Source: Bacillus sp. OxB-1 (GTDB taxonomy: Bacteria > Bacillota > Bacilli > Bacillales_A > Planococcaceae). From it: a stretch of 64,000 nucleotides of DNA. Positions 36,287 to 44,634 of the stretch are shown in pieces. The translations under genes were made by a program, and so were the position numbers. Under the pieces are notes generated by a model. That model was given only the letters and a program-made list of their open reading frames with translations. It did no database searches and had not been told where the DNA came from. Every line of letters starts with the position of its first letter. Positions within the stretch are counted from its first letter, which is position 1. The DNA lies in assembly GCF_000829195.1 (NCBI RefSeq), contig NZ_AP013294.1, positions 248,001 through 312,000 of the forward strand, in the 5' to 3' direction.

Positions 36287-37171
36287 TCACACCCTTTCTA
36301 TTCCCCGTCTGCCGAACAACCCGTAAGGTTTGACCATCAAAATGAGGAGGACGATGATAAATGGCACGACATCTTTCAGACCTCCGCCAATTAGCGGATC
36401 CAAATATCCTCCGGCTAAACTTTGCAGGACTCCAATGATGAATCCGCCGACAATGGCCCCCAGCACACTGTCTAGACCTCCCAATATGACCACCGGCAAA
36501 ACGGTTAGGCCAATTGCAGCCATCGTAGGGCTCAGCCCGTTAATATTTCCCAATAGGATTCCGCCGACTGCTGCAACGACCGATGCAATCGCCCAAGTAG
36601 TAGCATAGACATACTTGACGCTAATTCCCATCGACATTGCCGCTTGCTGATCGTCAGCCACTGCACGCATGGCAATTCCCATTTTGGAGAATTTGAAGAA
36701 CAACAAAAATATGGTAAGCAGGACGATTACAACGACAAACGACCAAAGATAAACCGGTGTAATGATGACGCCGCCAAATTTTAATGGAGTTTGCGGGAAC
36801 ACAGGAGGGAATGTTCTTGTTTGATGCCCCCAGATCATATGCACCGCACCAGCCAATAAGCTGGATAATCCGATGGTTGCCATGATGACGGATATGACCG
36901 GCGCATTCATCAATGGCCGGACGACTAGCCGTTCAACAATCAGCCCCAGCAATGCACTGAAGACCAATGTAATGGCTACCGCTATGAAAAAGGGAACTTT
37001 ATAAGCTGTCATCAAAATCAAGCAAATATAAGAACCGATAATGACGAATTCCCCATTCGCCAAGTTCAGCGCATCACTCGCCCGGTAGATGAGGACGAAG
37101 CCCAATGCGACGAGTCCATAGATACTACCTACAACTATTCCGGTGACCAGCATTTGAATAAAAAATGTCAT
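36287..37171 (-). CDS. livH: LIV-type ABC transporter permease LivH
   Basis: A 294-residue LivH-type permease with about eight membrane helices. The start IQMLVTGIVVGSIYGLVALG and the coupling loop KMGIAMRAVADDQQAAMSMG are standard. It pairs with LivM in the membrane. It begins 4 bases after the acyl-CoA ligase stop codon, with AGGAGGTGG inside the end of that gene, which shows tight coupling of ligase and transporter. Confidence 0.92.
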   Translation of the reverse strand: MTFFIQMLVTGIVVGSIYGLVALGFVLIYRASDALNLANGEFVIIGSYICLILMTAYKVPFFIAVAITLVFSALLGLIVERLVVRPLMNAPVISVIMATIGLSSLLAGAVHMIWGHQTRTFPPVFPQTPLKFGGVIITPVYLWSFVVVIVLLTIFLLFFKFSKMGIAMRAVADDQQAAMSMGISVKYVYATTWAIASVVAAVGGILLGNINGLSPTMAAIGLTVLPVVILGGLDSVLGAIVGGFIIGVLQSLAGGYLDPLIGGGLKDVVPFIIVLLILMVKPYGLFGRRGIERV

Positions 37172-37175
37172 ATCG

Positions 37176-39074
37176 TCATGCCACCTCCTGCTCGAGTTTC
37201 AACTGAATGACTTGAAGACTGACTTCCTCTACATTGTCCAGATCCGACTCGGTCATCATCACTTCATGGCTGTCCGAATACATCCCGTCAATGAGCGATC
37301 TGTACTTGTCTTCAATAAATTTCCGTCTCACTTTCAACGTACGGGTGAGCTCTCCGTCATTCGCATTGAATTGCTTGTGAAGGATAGCAAATTTCTTGAC
37401 CCTCGCCTCAGGTGGAACTTTACTCATCAGTTTCGTCACTTCTTGTTCGATGAAATCGACAACTTGTGGATGTCTCGACAAGTCGGAGTATTCCGTGTAG
37501 ATGATACGGTTCTTATCCGCCCATCGTCCCACGCTGTTCATATCGACATTTAAGATTGCTGTCATATACGGTCTGTTTTTCCCGTAGCAGACCGCCTCTT
37601 GGATGTAAGGACTCGATTTCAATGTGTTCTCGACAATTCTTGGATAAATCGTAGTCCCATTCGGCGCTGTGACCACGTCCTCCTGTCTATCCAAAATGTA
37701 CAAATGGCCGTCGTCGTCCATCCGACCGCAGTCACCGATGGAAATCCAACCGTCCACAACCAATTTCCGATCCTCTTCGTTCAAATACTGGGAAAAGATT
37801 GCCGGATTCTTTACGAAGATATCCCCATTTTCCTCAACCCGCACTTCCGTATTCGGAAGAGGAATGCCTGTGCTTCCCGCCCGGATATCATCATCATGAT
37901 GAACGAACGCAATACCGGCAAATTCGGTTCCGCCATACGTCTGTTTCAGATTCAGTCCGATGCTATGGTAGAAATGGAAGGCATCCGGTTGCAAGGCAGC
38001 CCCCGCCACATAGGCGCGCCTCGTTCTGGAAAGGCCCAAGTGGTCACGGATTGCACTGAATACTAGAAAGTCGCCAAGCTTGTACATGAACTGATCGCCG
38101 CCTGAAGGCTTCCGGTTATTCAGCTTCGCTTCGGCAACCCGGTCACCATACTTTTTGAAAAGATTGAAGACCTTCTTTTTGAACCAGGTCGACCCTTCCA
38201 TACGGATTGTAAAATTGGACATGAGCGTCTGATAGACCCGTGGAGGCGCCATCAAGGTCTGTGGACCGATTTCTCTCAAGTCCCCGATGACCGTATGCGG
38301 CTTCTCAGGGAAATTAACGACCGTGCCAGTCAATAGCGGTATTATCGTACTAAGCACTTTCTCATGAATCCATGAAAGTGGAAGAAAAGAGAAGTAATCG
38401 TCCTTTTTCGCCATCTTATCAATCGCTATCAAACTTTCTGCCGCGTTAATCAGATTATTATGGGTCAACATGACTCCTTTTGGATTGCCAGTCGTTGCTG
38501 CACTATAGGCAATGACTGCCACATCCTTTCCGAGCGACCGTTCAGTTTGAGTCCGAAAAAAGCCCGGCTTTTCTTTTGCCAAAGAACTGCCCTGATCCAG
38601 CAACTCGTCAAAGTCGACAAGCTTCGGATGTTTGTAATAACGCATCCCTTGTGGATTGTAGTAAATGATGTGCTCCACCAATGGAATTTGCTCTTCGATT
38701 TCCAGCAGCTTGTCCACTTGCTCTTGATCTTCGACGATGACAATCCGGGCTTTGCAGTCATTCAGATAATAGACAATTTGCTCTGGCAACGACTCTTGAT
38801 AAATCCCGACTGAAATACCTTCAAGTACTTGAGTGGCCATTTGCGAGTAGAGCCATTGAGGTTTGTTCTCCCCAATGATTGCTAGAATGTCGCCTTTTTT
38901 AAATTGAAACCGGTCGGATGATAAGGCGAGCGCGAGTTGCTCGACTTTTTCATAATATTCCCCCCAGGTGATTTCGTTCCATATCCCGAGGTACTTCTGC
39001 CTGAGCGCAACTTCATTCTTTTCCTTGGCCGCCCGTTCGGCTAAAAGTCCAGGCAATGTTCTTTCTAATCCCAT
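37176..39074 (-). CDS. Long-chain acyl-CoA ligase inside LIV operon
   Basis: A 632-residue AMP-forming acyl-CoA synthetase of the long FadD15/eukaryotic-like branch. The ATP P-loop lies at about residues 190-205 and reads YSAATTGNPKGVMLTH, where most relatives have YTSGTTG; the second motif is QTYGGTEFAG, and DDDGHLYILDRQEDVV is the adenylate hinge. It would convert an imported carboxylic acid to its CoA thioester. AAGGGG precedes the ATG by 12 bases. It lies between livG and livH with gaps of 15 and 4 bases, so it belongs to the transport unit. Confidence 0.88.
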   Translation of the reverse strand: MGLERTLPGLLAERAAKEKNEVALRQKYLGIWNEITWGEYYEKVEQLALALSSDRFQFKKGDILAIIGENKPQWLYSQMATQVLEGISVGIYQESLPEQIVYYLNDCKARIVIVEDQEQVDKLLEIEEQIPLVEHIIYYNPQGMRYYKHPKLVDFDELLDQGSSLAKEKPGFFRTQTERSLGKDVAVIAYSAATTGNPKGVMLTHNNLINAAESLIAIDKMAKKDDYFSFLPLSWIHEKVLSTIIPLLTGTVVNFPEKPHTVIGDLREIGPQTLMAPPRVYQTLMSNFTIRMEGSTWFKKKVFNLFKKYGDRVAEAKLNNRKPSGGDQFMYKLGDFLVFSAIRDHLGLSRTRRAYVAGAALQPDAFHFYHSIGLNLKQTYGGTEFAGIAFVHHDDDIRAGSTGIPLPNTEVRVEENGDIFVKNPAIFSQYLNEEDRKLVVDGWISIGDCGRMDDDGHLYILDRQEDVVTAPNGTTIYPRIVENTLKSSPYIQEAVCYGKNRPYMTAILNVDMNSVGRWADKNRIIYTEYSDLSRHPQVVDFIEQEVTKLMSKVPPEARVKKFAILHKQFNANDGELTRTLKVRRKFIEDKYRSLIDGMYSDSHEVMMTESDLDNVEEVSLQVIQLKLEQEVA

Positions 39075-39089
39075 CGCATGTCAACCCCT

Positions 39090-39863
39090 TTAAATAACGT
39101 TTTCTTCCCCAATGTATGCTTTAATGACGTCCGGATTTTTCTGGATTTCCTCGGGCGTCCCGAAGCCGATCCTTTTCCCGAAATCCAAGACGGCAATATG
39201 GTCAGAAAGACTCATTACAATCCCCAGATCATGTTCGATTAAGACAACGGTGGCATTCATGACTTCATGCATGTCCAAGATGAAACGTGCCATCAGGTCC
39301 TTCTCTGCATTATTCATCCCTGCCATCGGTTCGTCCAACAGAATCAGTTCAGGTCCCAATGCCAGGGCCCTCCCCACTTCAACCCGCTTCTGCAATCCGT
39401 ACGGCAACGTCCCGACAGGCGTATGCCGGATATCTTGAAGCTCTAGGAACTCAATCACTTCTTCCACTTTTCTTCGGTGTGCGATCTCCTCATTCGATGT
39501 TTTCCCCACGTAGAAACCTCCACTGAGAGGCCCCGAGTTCATCAGCGTATGCCGACCGAGTTTCAAATTATCAAGCACGGACATCTGGGCAAACAATGCA
39601 ATGTTCTGGAAGGCCCGAGCGATACCCAATGTTGTGCGCATGAACGGTTTCATGTTTACAATCTCTTGGCCTTTGAACCGGATGGATCCGCTGGTCGGCT
39701 GATACAGTCCGCTGATGCAGTTCAACATACTCGTCTTCCCCGCGCCATTCGGGCCGATCAGCGAGAAGATCTCTCCTTCTTCAATATGATACGTAACGCT
39801 ATCTAGTGCTTTTACACCCCCAAATTGTAAAGACACATTTTCTATTTCTAGTATAGGTCCCAC
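39090..39863 (-). CDS. livG: LIV-type ABC transporter ATP-binding protein LivG
   Basis: A 257-residue ABC ATPase of the LivG type: Walker A GPNGAGKTS (about 36-44), the LivG-specific insert with MNSGPLSGGFYVGKTSNEE, the signature region LPYGLQKRVEVGRALAL (signature altered from LSGGQ to LPYGLQ, as in other LivG) and Walker B LILLDEPMAGMNNAE. The start is a GTG at 39863 with AGAGGGGGA ahead of it. It is the first gene of the operon and lies 32 bases after a cre-like site. Confidence 0.9.
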   Translation of the reverse strand: MGPILEIENVSLQFGGVKALDSVTYHIEEGEIFSLIGPNGAGKTSMLNCISGLYQPTSGSIRFKGQEIVNMKPFMRTTLGIARAFQNIALFAQMSVLDNLKLGRHTLMNSGPLSGGFYVGKTSNEEIAHRRKVEEVIEFLELQDIRHTPVGTLPYGLQKRVEVGRALALGPELILLDEPMAGMNNAEKDLMARFILDMHEVMNATVVLIEHDLGIVMSLSDHIAVLDFGKRIGFGTPEEIQKNPDVIKAYIGEENVI

Positions 39864-39894
39864 ATTGAATCCCCCTCTTCCCGTCCACAACTAA

Positions 39895-39910
39895 TTGTAA
39901 GCGTTGTCAT
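39895..39910. promoter_or_regulatory. cre-like catabolite control site
   Basis: TTGTAAGCGTTGTCAT matches the CcpA consensus WTGNAARCGNWWWCAW at 15 of 16 positions. It lies immediately downstream of the -10 box, where CcpA would repress. Confidence 0.75.
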
Positions 39911-39911
39911 G

Positions 39912-39940
39912 ATTCTACAGAGAACTAAATAGTTTGTCAA
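39912..39940 (-). promoter_or_regulatory. Sigma-A promoter of the LIV/acyl-CoA ligase operon
   Basis: On the minus strand TTGACA (39940-39935) and TAGAAT (39917-39912) are exactly 17 bases apart; the livG start lies about 50 bases downstream. Confidence 0.85.
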
Positions 39941-39946
39941 TGCACT

Positions 39947-39964
39947 TTTCGTAATTTTACGAAA
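39947..39964. promoter_or_regulatory. 18-bp perfect palindrome upstream of the -35 box
   Basis: TTTCGTAATTTTACGAAA is a perfect inverted repeat with its edge 6 bases from the -35 hexamer. The position fits an activator or a TetR/MarR-type regulator site; the binding protein is not encoded nearby. The sequence is loosely like a Zur box but one base shorter. Confidence 0.55.
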
Positions 39965-40210
39965 GTTATAAAGTATAAGTATCGGAATTATTAAAATTAA
40001 TTATACTAGAATAGAAATAAATGGAACCACACGTTTTTTTTACTAATTAATTTAAAAACCCATTCATCTTAAGACAGTTAAAATGGCAATATAACGATAA
40101 GATAGTCATTCGACTCAGGCAGATCTTTTAAATAATAATTGTAAAATATTATCCACTTTTTAATAATCCTTATTCTATAACAGATTTCAACTTTTCACTT
40201 TGTTTTATAT
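39965..40210. other. A+T-rich intergenic stretch
   Basis: Between the LIV promoter and the terminator of the STAS gene the sequence is strongly A+T-rich. I see no gene, repeat or convincing structure in it. Confidence 0.6.
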
Positions 40211-40290
40211 ACAAAAAAACCACCGCGGTAACTTTCCCTACCCGCAATGGTTTTAATTCGACGATTTTCGAGGACTTCTAAAATCGTCTC
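40211..40290 (-). terminator. Terminator hairpins after the RsbR-like gene
   Basis: Two hairpins follow each other on the minus strand: GACGATTTT with AAAATCGTC (40260-40288), then AAAACCATTGCGG with CCGCGGTGGTTTT, which runs into a T run (40211-40255). The second is terminator-like. The stretch from 40291 to the stop codon shows nothing else. Confidence 0.7.
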
Positions 40291-40404
40291 CGTATTGAAT
40301 TCAATAAAATATCCATAGCATATTTATATGCATCGATTGACCTTCACTTAATTTAAGCAAAATGTTTCCTATTTAATAGACTTCTGCCCAGAGTGGACTG
40401 CAAA

Positions 40405-41256
40405 TCATTCCGACATCACATGAAACCTACCTTTTAATGCCTGCTGCAAAGAGCTGAACGTCTCCACTCGTGAAAAATCGAGTCCCAACTGAATGGCGGT
40501 TTGGGCTATTTCAGGCCGGATTCCGGTTATCGTCGAATGGATGCCTAATAGTTTCAGGACTTGCGTGATTTGAAAAATTTGATGGGCTACCATTGTGTCA
40601 ATGATCGAGACACCCGACAGGTCGATGTACAAATGACGCACCCCTAACGCAACGCATTTATCTGGGAGAAAATCCATGATAACCTGGGCACGCATCGCAT
40701 CGATATCTCCGATCAAAGGCAAAATCCCGATAGAACCGTTGATCTTAATGACCGGGGTACCTAATTCCTCAATCAGAGTTTGCTGTGCCATAAATCTCCT
40801 GTCTATGATTGCATGATACATCTCTGCAAATTGAACATTCAGGTCGTCAAATGCAATGTGGATCAAGTCTCCCCAATGTAGGATATTCTCCAGCTTCACT
40901 TCGTTCCCCTTCATCGAAGCAAACCGTTGGACAAAGATCCAGAAAGTATGCCTAACATTGCTCAGGGCTTCCAATACTTCGTGAATCGGCGTATTGCTGT
41001 TGACCCTGCTTTCCGCCACGATGAGGGCCCAGTTTTTCTTATTGTTCACGAACTCCTCTTCGTTCTCCAAGAGACTGCTGGCTATTGTAATATTCGTCAA
41101 TCGGTTCTGTTCCCGGAGCAGCACTTCCGTTGATCGGTCGGCATCGATTGAGTAAATCGATCCTACTTTCTCATCCCGGTAAGTGAGCCACTCATCCGTA
41201 ATTGCTTCCAAATTATCAATTAAATATCCATGAAGTTGTTCATCCATACTACTCAA
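40405..41256 (-). CDS. RsbR-type STAS domain protein
   Basis: A 283-residue cytoplasmic protein with an N-terminal helical RsbR-like sensor (about 1-155) and a C-terminal STAS domain (about 160-275) containing LYIDLSGVSIIDTMVAHQ. This is the layout of stressosome RsbR co-antagonists, which gate the sigma-B pathway; the Ser and Thr of DLSG and IIDT are candidate phosphorylation sites. No rsbS, rsbT or kinase is adjacent, so this is a stand-alone paralogue (RsbRD-like or YtvA-like without LOV). The start is taken as a TTG at 41256, 8 bases after AAGGTGG; an in-frame GTG at 41268 overlaps that site and an ATG at 41247 is 17 bases away. Confidence 0.78.
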   Translation of the reverse strand: MSSMDEQLHGYLIDNLEAITDEWLTYRDEKVGSIYSIDADRSTEVLLREQNRLTNITIASSLLENEEEFVNNKKNWALIVAESRVNSNTPIHEVLEALSNVRHTFWIFVQRFASMKGNEVKLENILHWGDLIHIAFDDLNVQFAEMYHAIIDRRFMAQQTLIEELGTPVIKINGSIGILPLIGDIDAMRAQVIMDFLPDKCVALGVRHLYIDLSGVSIIDTMVAHQIFQITQVLKLLGIHSTITGIRPEIAQTAIQLGLDFSRVETFSSLQQALKGRFHVMSE

Positions 41257-41557
41257 CTCGTCTTCCACCTTCCATCCATTGTGAAATGGGTTGGTTAATT
41301 CAAAAATGTCTAGGTGTCTTCACGGCGATGCTATCTACAATGAAACAAGCAGGACTCGAAGAAATACTTCCTGCATGCCATTAAAGTTTTGTTACTCATT
41401 ATAGCACATCTTCAATAGGCTCAAAGGTTTGTTTTTATGTTATGTAATAGGTATTTTCTCATGCACATTTTTGTATATTAAACATACATATTAAGCCAAG
41501 AGAATCACTCTATCCAATCTAATGAAAATAAAAAAAGACAGGAGGAACCCCCCTGCC
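41257..41557. other. Intergenic region with FtsH-gene terminator
   Basis: The end at 41530-41556 holds a minus-strand stem (GGCAGG with CCTCCTGTC) followed by a long T run, terminating the FtsH-like gene. The remainder contains the leader of the RsbR-like gene; I see no promoter that can be named with confidence. Confidence 0.55.
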
Positions 41558-43285
41558 TCAAGATACAACGAGTTCCATTGTATGTTTGCTGATGATTTCT
41601 TGAATCTCCGAGCCATCCAATGTCTCTTTATGATAGAGCTCTTCCACGAGTGCCTCGAAGGCCAGGGCATTTTCTTGAATCAAAATTTCTGTTTTACGGA
41701 GTGCTTCATTAAAAAGGGATTGCATCTTCACTTCTTTTTCGCCTTTGCTGAAGGTCAATGTGAAGCCATCTTGGAAAAGGCCGGTATCGACCATCCTCTC
41801 CAAAATATCCTTCGCTTGCTGGACGTCGCCGCTCACCCCGATGCTATGCTCGCCGAGGTATAACCGTTCTGCAACTCCTCCCGCAAGAATCATGCTCACC
41901 CGATCCAACAGTTCGCTCGCGGTTTGCAAATGAAGTTCTTTCTGGATCGGTGCCACATAGCCCAACGCTTGTCCGCGAGGGATAATCGTCGCTTTCCGGA
42001 CCGAATTCGGTTTCGTCAAGGCTGCAATTAGCGCATGACCTGATTCATGAATCGCAACACGACGCTTCGTTTCCGGATCGTTCAAAGATCGGGACGTGCT
42101 CCCTAAAATGGTCCGGTCAATAGCGAAATCCAAGTCATGCTTATCGATCTCTTCCCGTCCATCCCGGATTGCCCTGCGGCTCGCCATTTCAAATAAAGAA
42201 CTTAATTCGGCACCGGAAAAACCGGATGTGCTTTCCGCCAAGGCATCCAGCGAAGCAAGAACATTCGCAGCCAACCGTTTGCCGCGCGTATGGATGTCGA
42301 TGATTTCCCTTCTGCCCATCGTATCCGGCAATGGAACTTGGAAGGAAAAGTCAATCCGCCCCGGACGAAGGAACGCTTCGTCCAGCATGTCTTTCCGGTT
42401 GGTCGCCGCGATGAACAGGATACCATCATTGTCATTGCCTCCGTCTAATTGGACGAGCAATTCCGTCAGCGTTTTTTCCGTTTCTTCCCCGCCGTGCTGT
42501 TTTCGGCGGCCTGCCAGTGCATCCACTTCATCAATGAAGATGACGGCAGGCTGCTGCTTCCTCGCATTTTGGAAAAGGGTGCGGACGCGGGATGCTCCGA
42601 CGCCGACGAACAGCTCAGTGAAAGCTGCTCCACTCGCCGAGAAGAAGGTGGCTCCGATTTCATTGGCAATCGCTTGCGCCAACAACGTTTTCCCGGTTCC
42701 CGGAGGTCCATATAAAAGGATGCCTTTCGGAGGTTTGATGCCGAGTTTTTCAGAACGTTTCGGATCTTTGACAATTTCTAACGTCTGTAAGATCTCTTCT
42801 TTCATTTCTGTCGGGATGCCCCCGACATCTTCCATTGTAATGTCAGGCAGAGGGGTCTCTTTTGAAGTGCTGTTCTTCATAGAAGACGCGCCGACTCCCA
42901 ACTTCCCTTTCTTATGAAGAATGAAAAAAGTGACCAACGATAAGATGATCAAACCTCCGAGGATCAATCCGCCTGTTTGGCCGGAGCCACTATATTTATA
43001 TGAAACATTATATTTTTGAACCAGTTGTTCGACTAATTCGCTTTGCGGTCTGACTTGTGTGACGTACAAACCATCTTCCGTCTTCAAGTACAGTGTACCG
43101 TCCGCCTTTTCTTTCAGGGACATCGATTTCCCGTGCTGAGCCGCAATCGTCTGCTCCATCTGGGAAAATGAAATCGAAGTGCCCTCGGTCACACCAAAGA
43201 GATACCATCCAGCAGTTGTTACAGTTCCAATGACTAAGAGGGCCAGGACGACAATCTTTGTTGCAAACTTCGAAATGGGCTTCAA
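41558..43285 (-). CDS. FtsH-type membrane AAA+ zinc protease paralogue
   Basis: A 575-residue membrane protease shorter and more divergent than housekeeping FtsH (about 640). Membrane helices lie at about 10-30 and 105-123 with an extracytoplasmic domain between. The AAA module has Walker A GPPGTGKT (193-200), Walker B VIFIDEVD (248-255), pore loop FVGVG (226-230) and the arginine-finger region LRPGRID. The zinc site is HESGH (413-417, usual HEAGH) with a third ligand Asp in GVSGDVQQAKD. The start is a TTG with AAGGAGTTGGAG ahead. It is single, away from tilS/hpt where ftsH normally sits. Confidence 0.85.
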   Translation of the reverse strand: MKPISKFATKIVVLALLVIGTVTTAGWYLFGVTEGTSISFSQMEQTIAAQHGKSMSLKEKADGTLYLKTEDGLYVTQVRPQSELVEQLVQKYNVSYKYSGSGQTGGLILGGLIILSLVTFFILHKKGKLGVGASSMKNSTSKETPLPDITMEDVGGIPTEMKEEILQTLEIVKDPKRSEKLGIKPPKGILLYGPPGTGKTLLAQAIANEIGATFFSASGAAFTELFVGVGASRVRTLFQNARKQQPAVIFIDEVDALAGRRKQHGGEETEKTLTELLVQLDGGNDNDGILFIAATNRKDMLDEAFLRPGRIDFSFQVPLPDTMGRREIIDIHTRGKRLAANVLASLDALAESTSGFSGAELSSLFEMASRRAIRDGREEIDKHDLDFAIDRTILGSTSRSLNDPETKRRVAIHESGHALIAALTKPNSVRKATIIPRGQALGYVAPIQKELHLQTASELLDRVSMILAGGVAERLYLGEHSIGVSGDVQQAKDILERMVDTGLFQDGFTLTFSKGEKEVKMQSLFNEALRKTEILIQENALAFEALVEELYHKETLDGSEIQEIISKHTMELVVS

Positions 43286-43456
43286 GCCACTCCAACTCCT
43301 TACTAAAAGATATATCTATTATATAAAATTAATGGAGTCTTGAACAGCTTGATTGATGAAGATATTATTACAATTTCAGGCCGCTCTCTCGCTTACTTCC
43401 CTTTTTCTGAAAGAACGGCTTTACGGGAATTTCCACTCATCATTTTCAGGATTACA

Positions 43457-43500
43457 AAGAAACGCAAAGTGCCAGGTTCTCCTGCCGCTTTGCGTTTCCA
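43457..43500 (-). terminator. Terminator of the alpha/beta hydrolase gene
   Basis: AAACGCAAAG pairs with CTTTGCGTTT around a G+C-rich loop, just past the hydrolase stop codon. Confidence 0.72.
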
Positions 43501-43525
43501 ACTTCCCCAGATAAAATTTCCCTTC

Positions 43526-44332
43526 TCACAGTGCTACCCTTCCTAGAAATTCAATGTTATCCAGCCAATCCACTGTCGTCTCGAACAATTTCTCTTCAAA
43601 GGCATAGCTGGAAAACGTATGGTCTGCATCTTCAATATAATGCGTTTCCGCAAATTGGTTCAGCGGTCTACTGTGCAATGCGGCAAGATAGCGGGCGGCA
43701 TGCTTTTTCGGTACATCTTCATCTGCATCTGCATGGATCACCAATGCGGGGCCTTTATACAGACGAGCCGCCTCGATCGGATGATGCTTTTTCAGATCGT
43801 CGAGAAATGGACGGCCTACGTAGAAGCCTTCGTAGTCCACTTTCCCTTTTTCAATCGCCACATTCACCTTCTCAATGCCTAATATGCCGGTAATGTCTTC
43901 ATACGGCGTGCCGACAGGGGACCATAGAACAAGCTTCTTAATCCGGCAGTCCTGTGCCGCCGTCAGAGCGGCAATCGCTCCTCCTAAACTATGTCCGATC
44001 AAAATGACATTCCGCGCGTCTATTTCTTTAATGGAAGATAGGTGGTCCAAGACGGCTTGCACTTCTTGCAGCTGTTTCGTCATGGTCACCTGTGCATAGT
44101 CCCCGTCGCTTTCTCCGCAACCGCTGAAATCGAAACGGACGACAGCATACCCTCTATCTGTAAAATGACGTGCCGCTTTGACAAATAATCGGTGCTCTCC
44201 TACTTTATTTCCGACAAACCCGTGCAGCAACACGATAAGCGGTATGGCGATTTGTTGTTTCATTGTCGGAAGATGAAGTGCTCCTGACAAATTCGTATCG
44301 GCTGAAGCGAGAATAGTAAACGGTTGACTCAT
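43526..44332 (-). CDS. Alpha/beta hydrolase (esterase-like)
   Basis: A 268-residue serine hydrolase resembling small feruloyl/cinnamoyl-type esterases. The oxyanion HGFVGNK loop (about residues 37-43), nucleophile elbow GHSLGG (about 113-118), acid in HADADEDVP and histidine in DADHTFSS complete the triad. No signal peptide is present, so it acts in the cytoplasm. The physiological substrate is unknown. AAAGGAAGGATAGC leads to the ATG. Confidence 0.85.
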   Translation of the reverse strand: MSQPFTILASADTNLSGALHLPTMKQQIAIPLIVLLHGFVGNKVGEHRLFVKAARHFTDRGYAVVRFDFSGCGESDGDYAQVTMTKQLQEVQAVLDHLSSIKEIDARNVILIGHSLGGAIAALTAAQDCRIKKLVLWSPVGTPYEDITGILGIEKVNVAIEKGKVDYEGFYVGRPFLDDLKKHHPIEAARLYKGPALVIHADADEDVPKKHAARYLAALHSRPLNQFAETHYIEDADHTFSSYAFEEKLFETTVDWLDNIEFLGRVAL

Positions 44333-44458
44333 GCTATCCTTCCTTTCTTCATGTTTATAACTTATTATTCTAACCTATTTACTAGGCATTATACGGAACC
44401 GACTCACAGAATGCAATTGAAAATATAAATTTCCCTCCCCTTGCAATAAAGGTTTCTG

Positions 44459-44618
44459 CAAAAAAACAGCAACTGCGCCGGAATGGAGATCCCGTTACAG
44501 TTGCCAATCGAACAGCGAAGGGTTCGATTTGCCGTATTTCCGTGCACTTTGCGGAAATTAAGGCATCCTATATCTCTTCTGTTCGTCCTATCTAGCATTC
44601 GTCCCGCCACATAGGACA
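44459..44618 (-). ncRNA. Multi-hairpin 3' region, candidate small RNA
   Basis: Downstream of the 3D-domain gene the minus strand shows four consecutive stems: TCCTAT/ATAGGA (44587-44617), TTTCCGC/GCGGAAA-like (44537-44557), ATCGAAC/GTTCGAT (44507-44528) and GCAACTG/CAGTTGC (44469-44504), the last running into TGTTTTTTT, a proper terminator. Such order fits either a structured 3' untranslated region or a small RNA released from it. No promoter was recognised within it. Confidence 0.5.
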
Positions 44619-44634
44619 ACTTCACTGAATCAAA

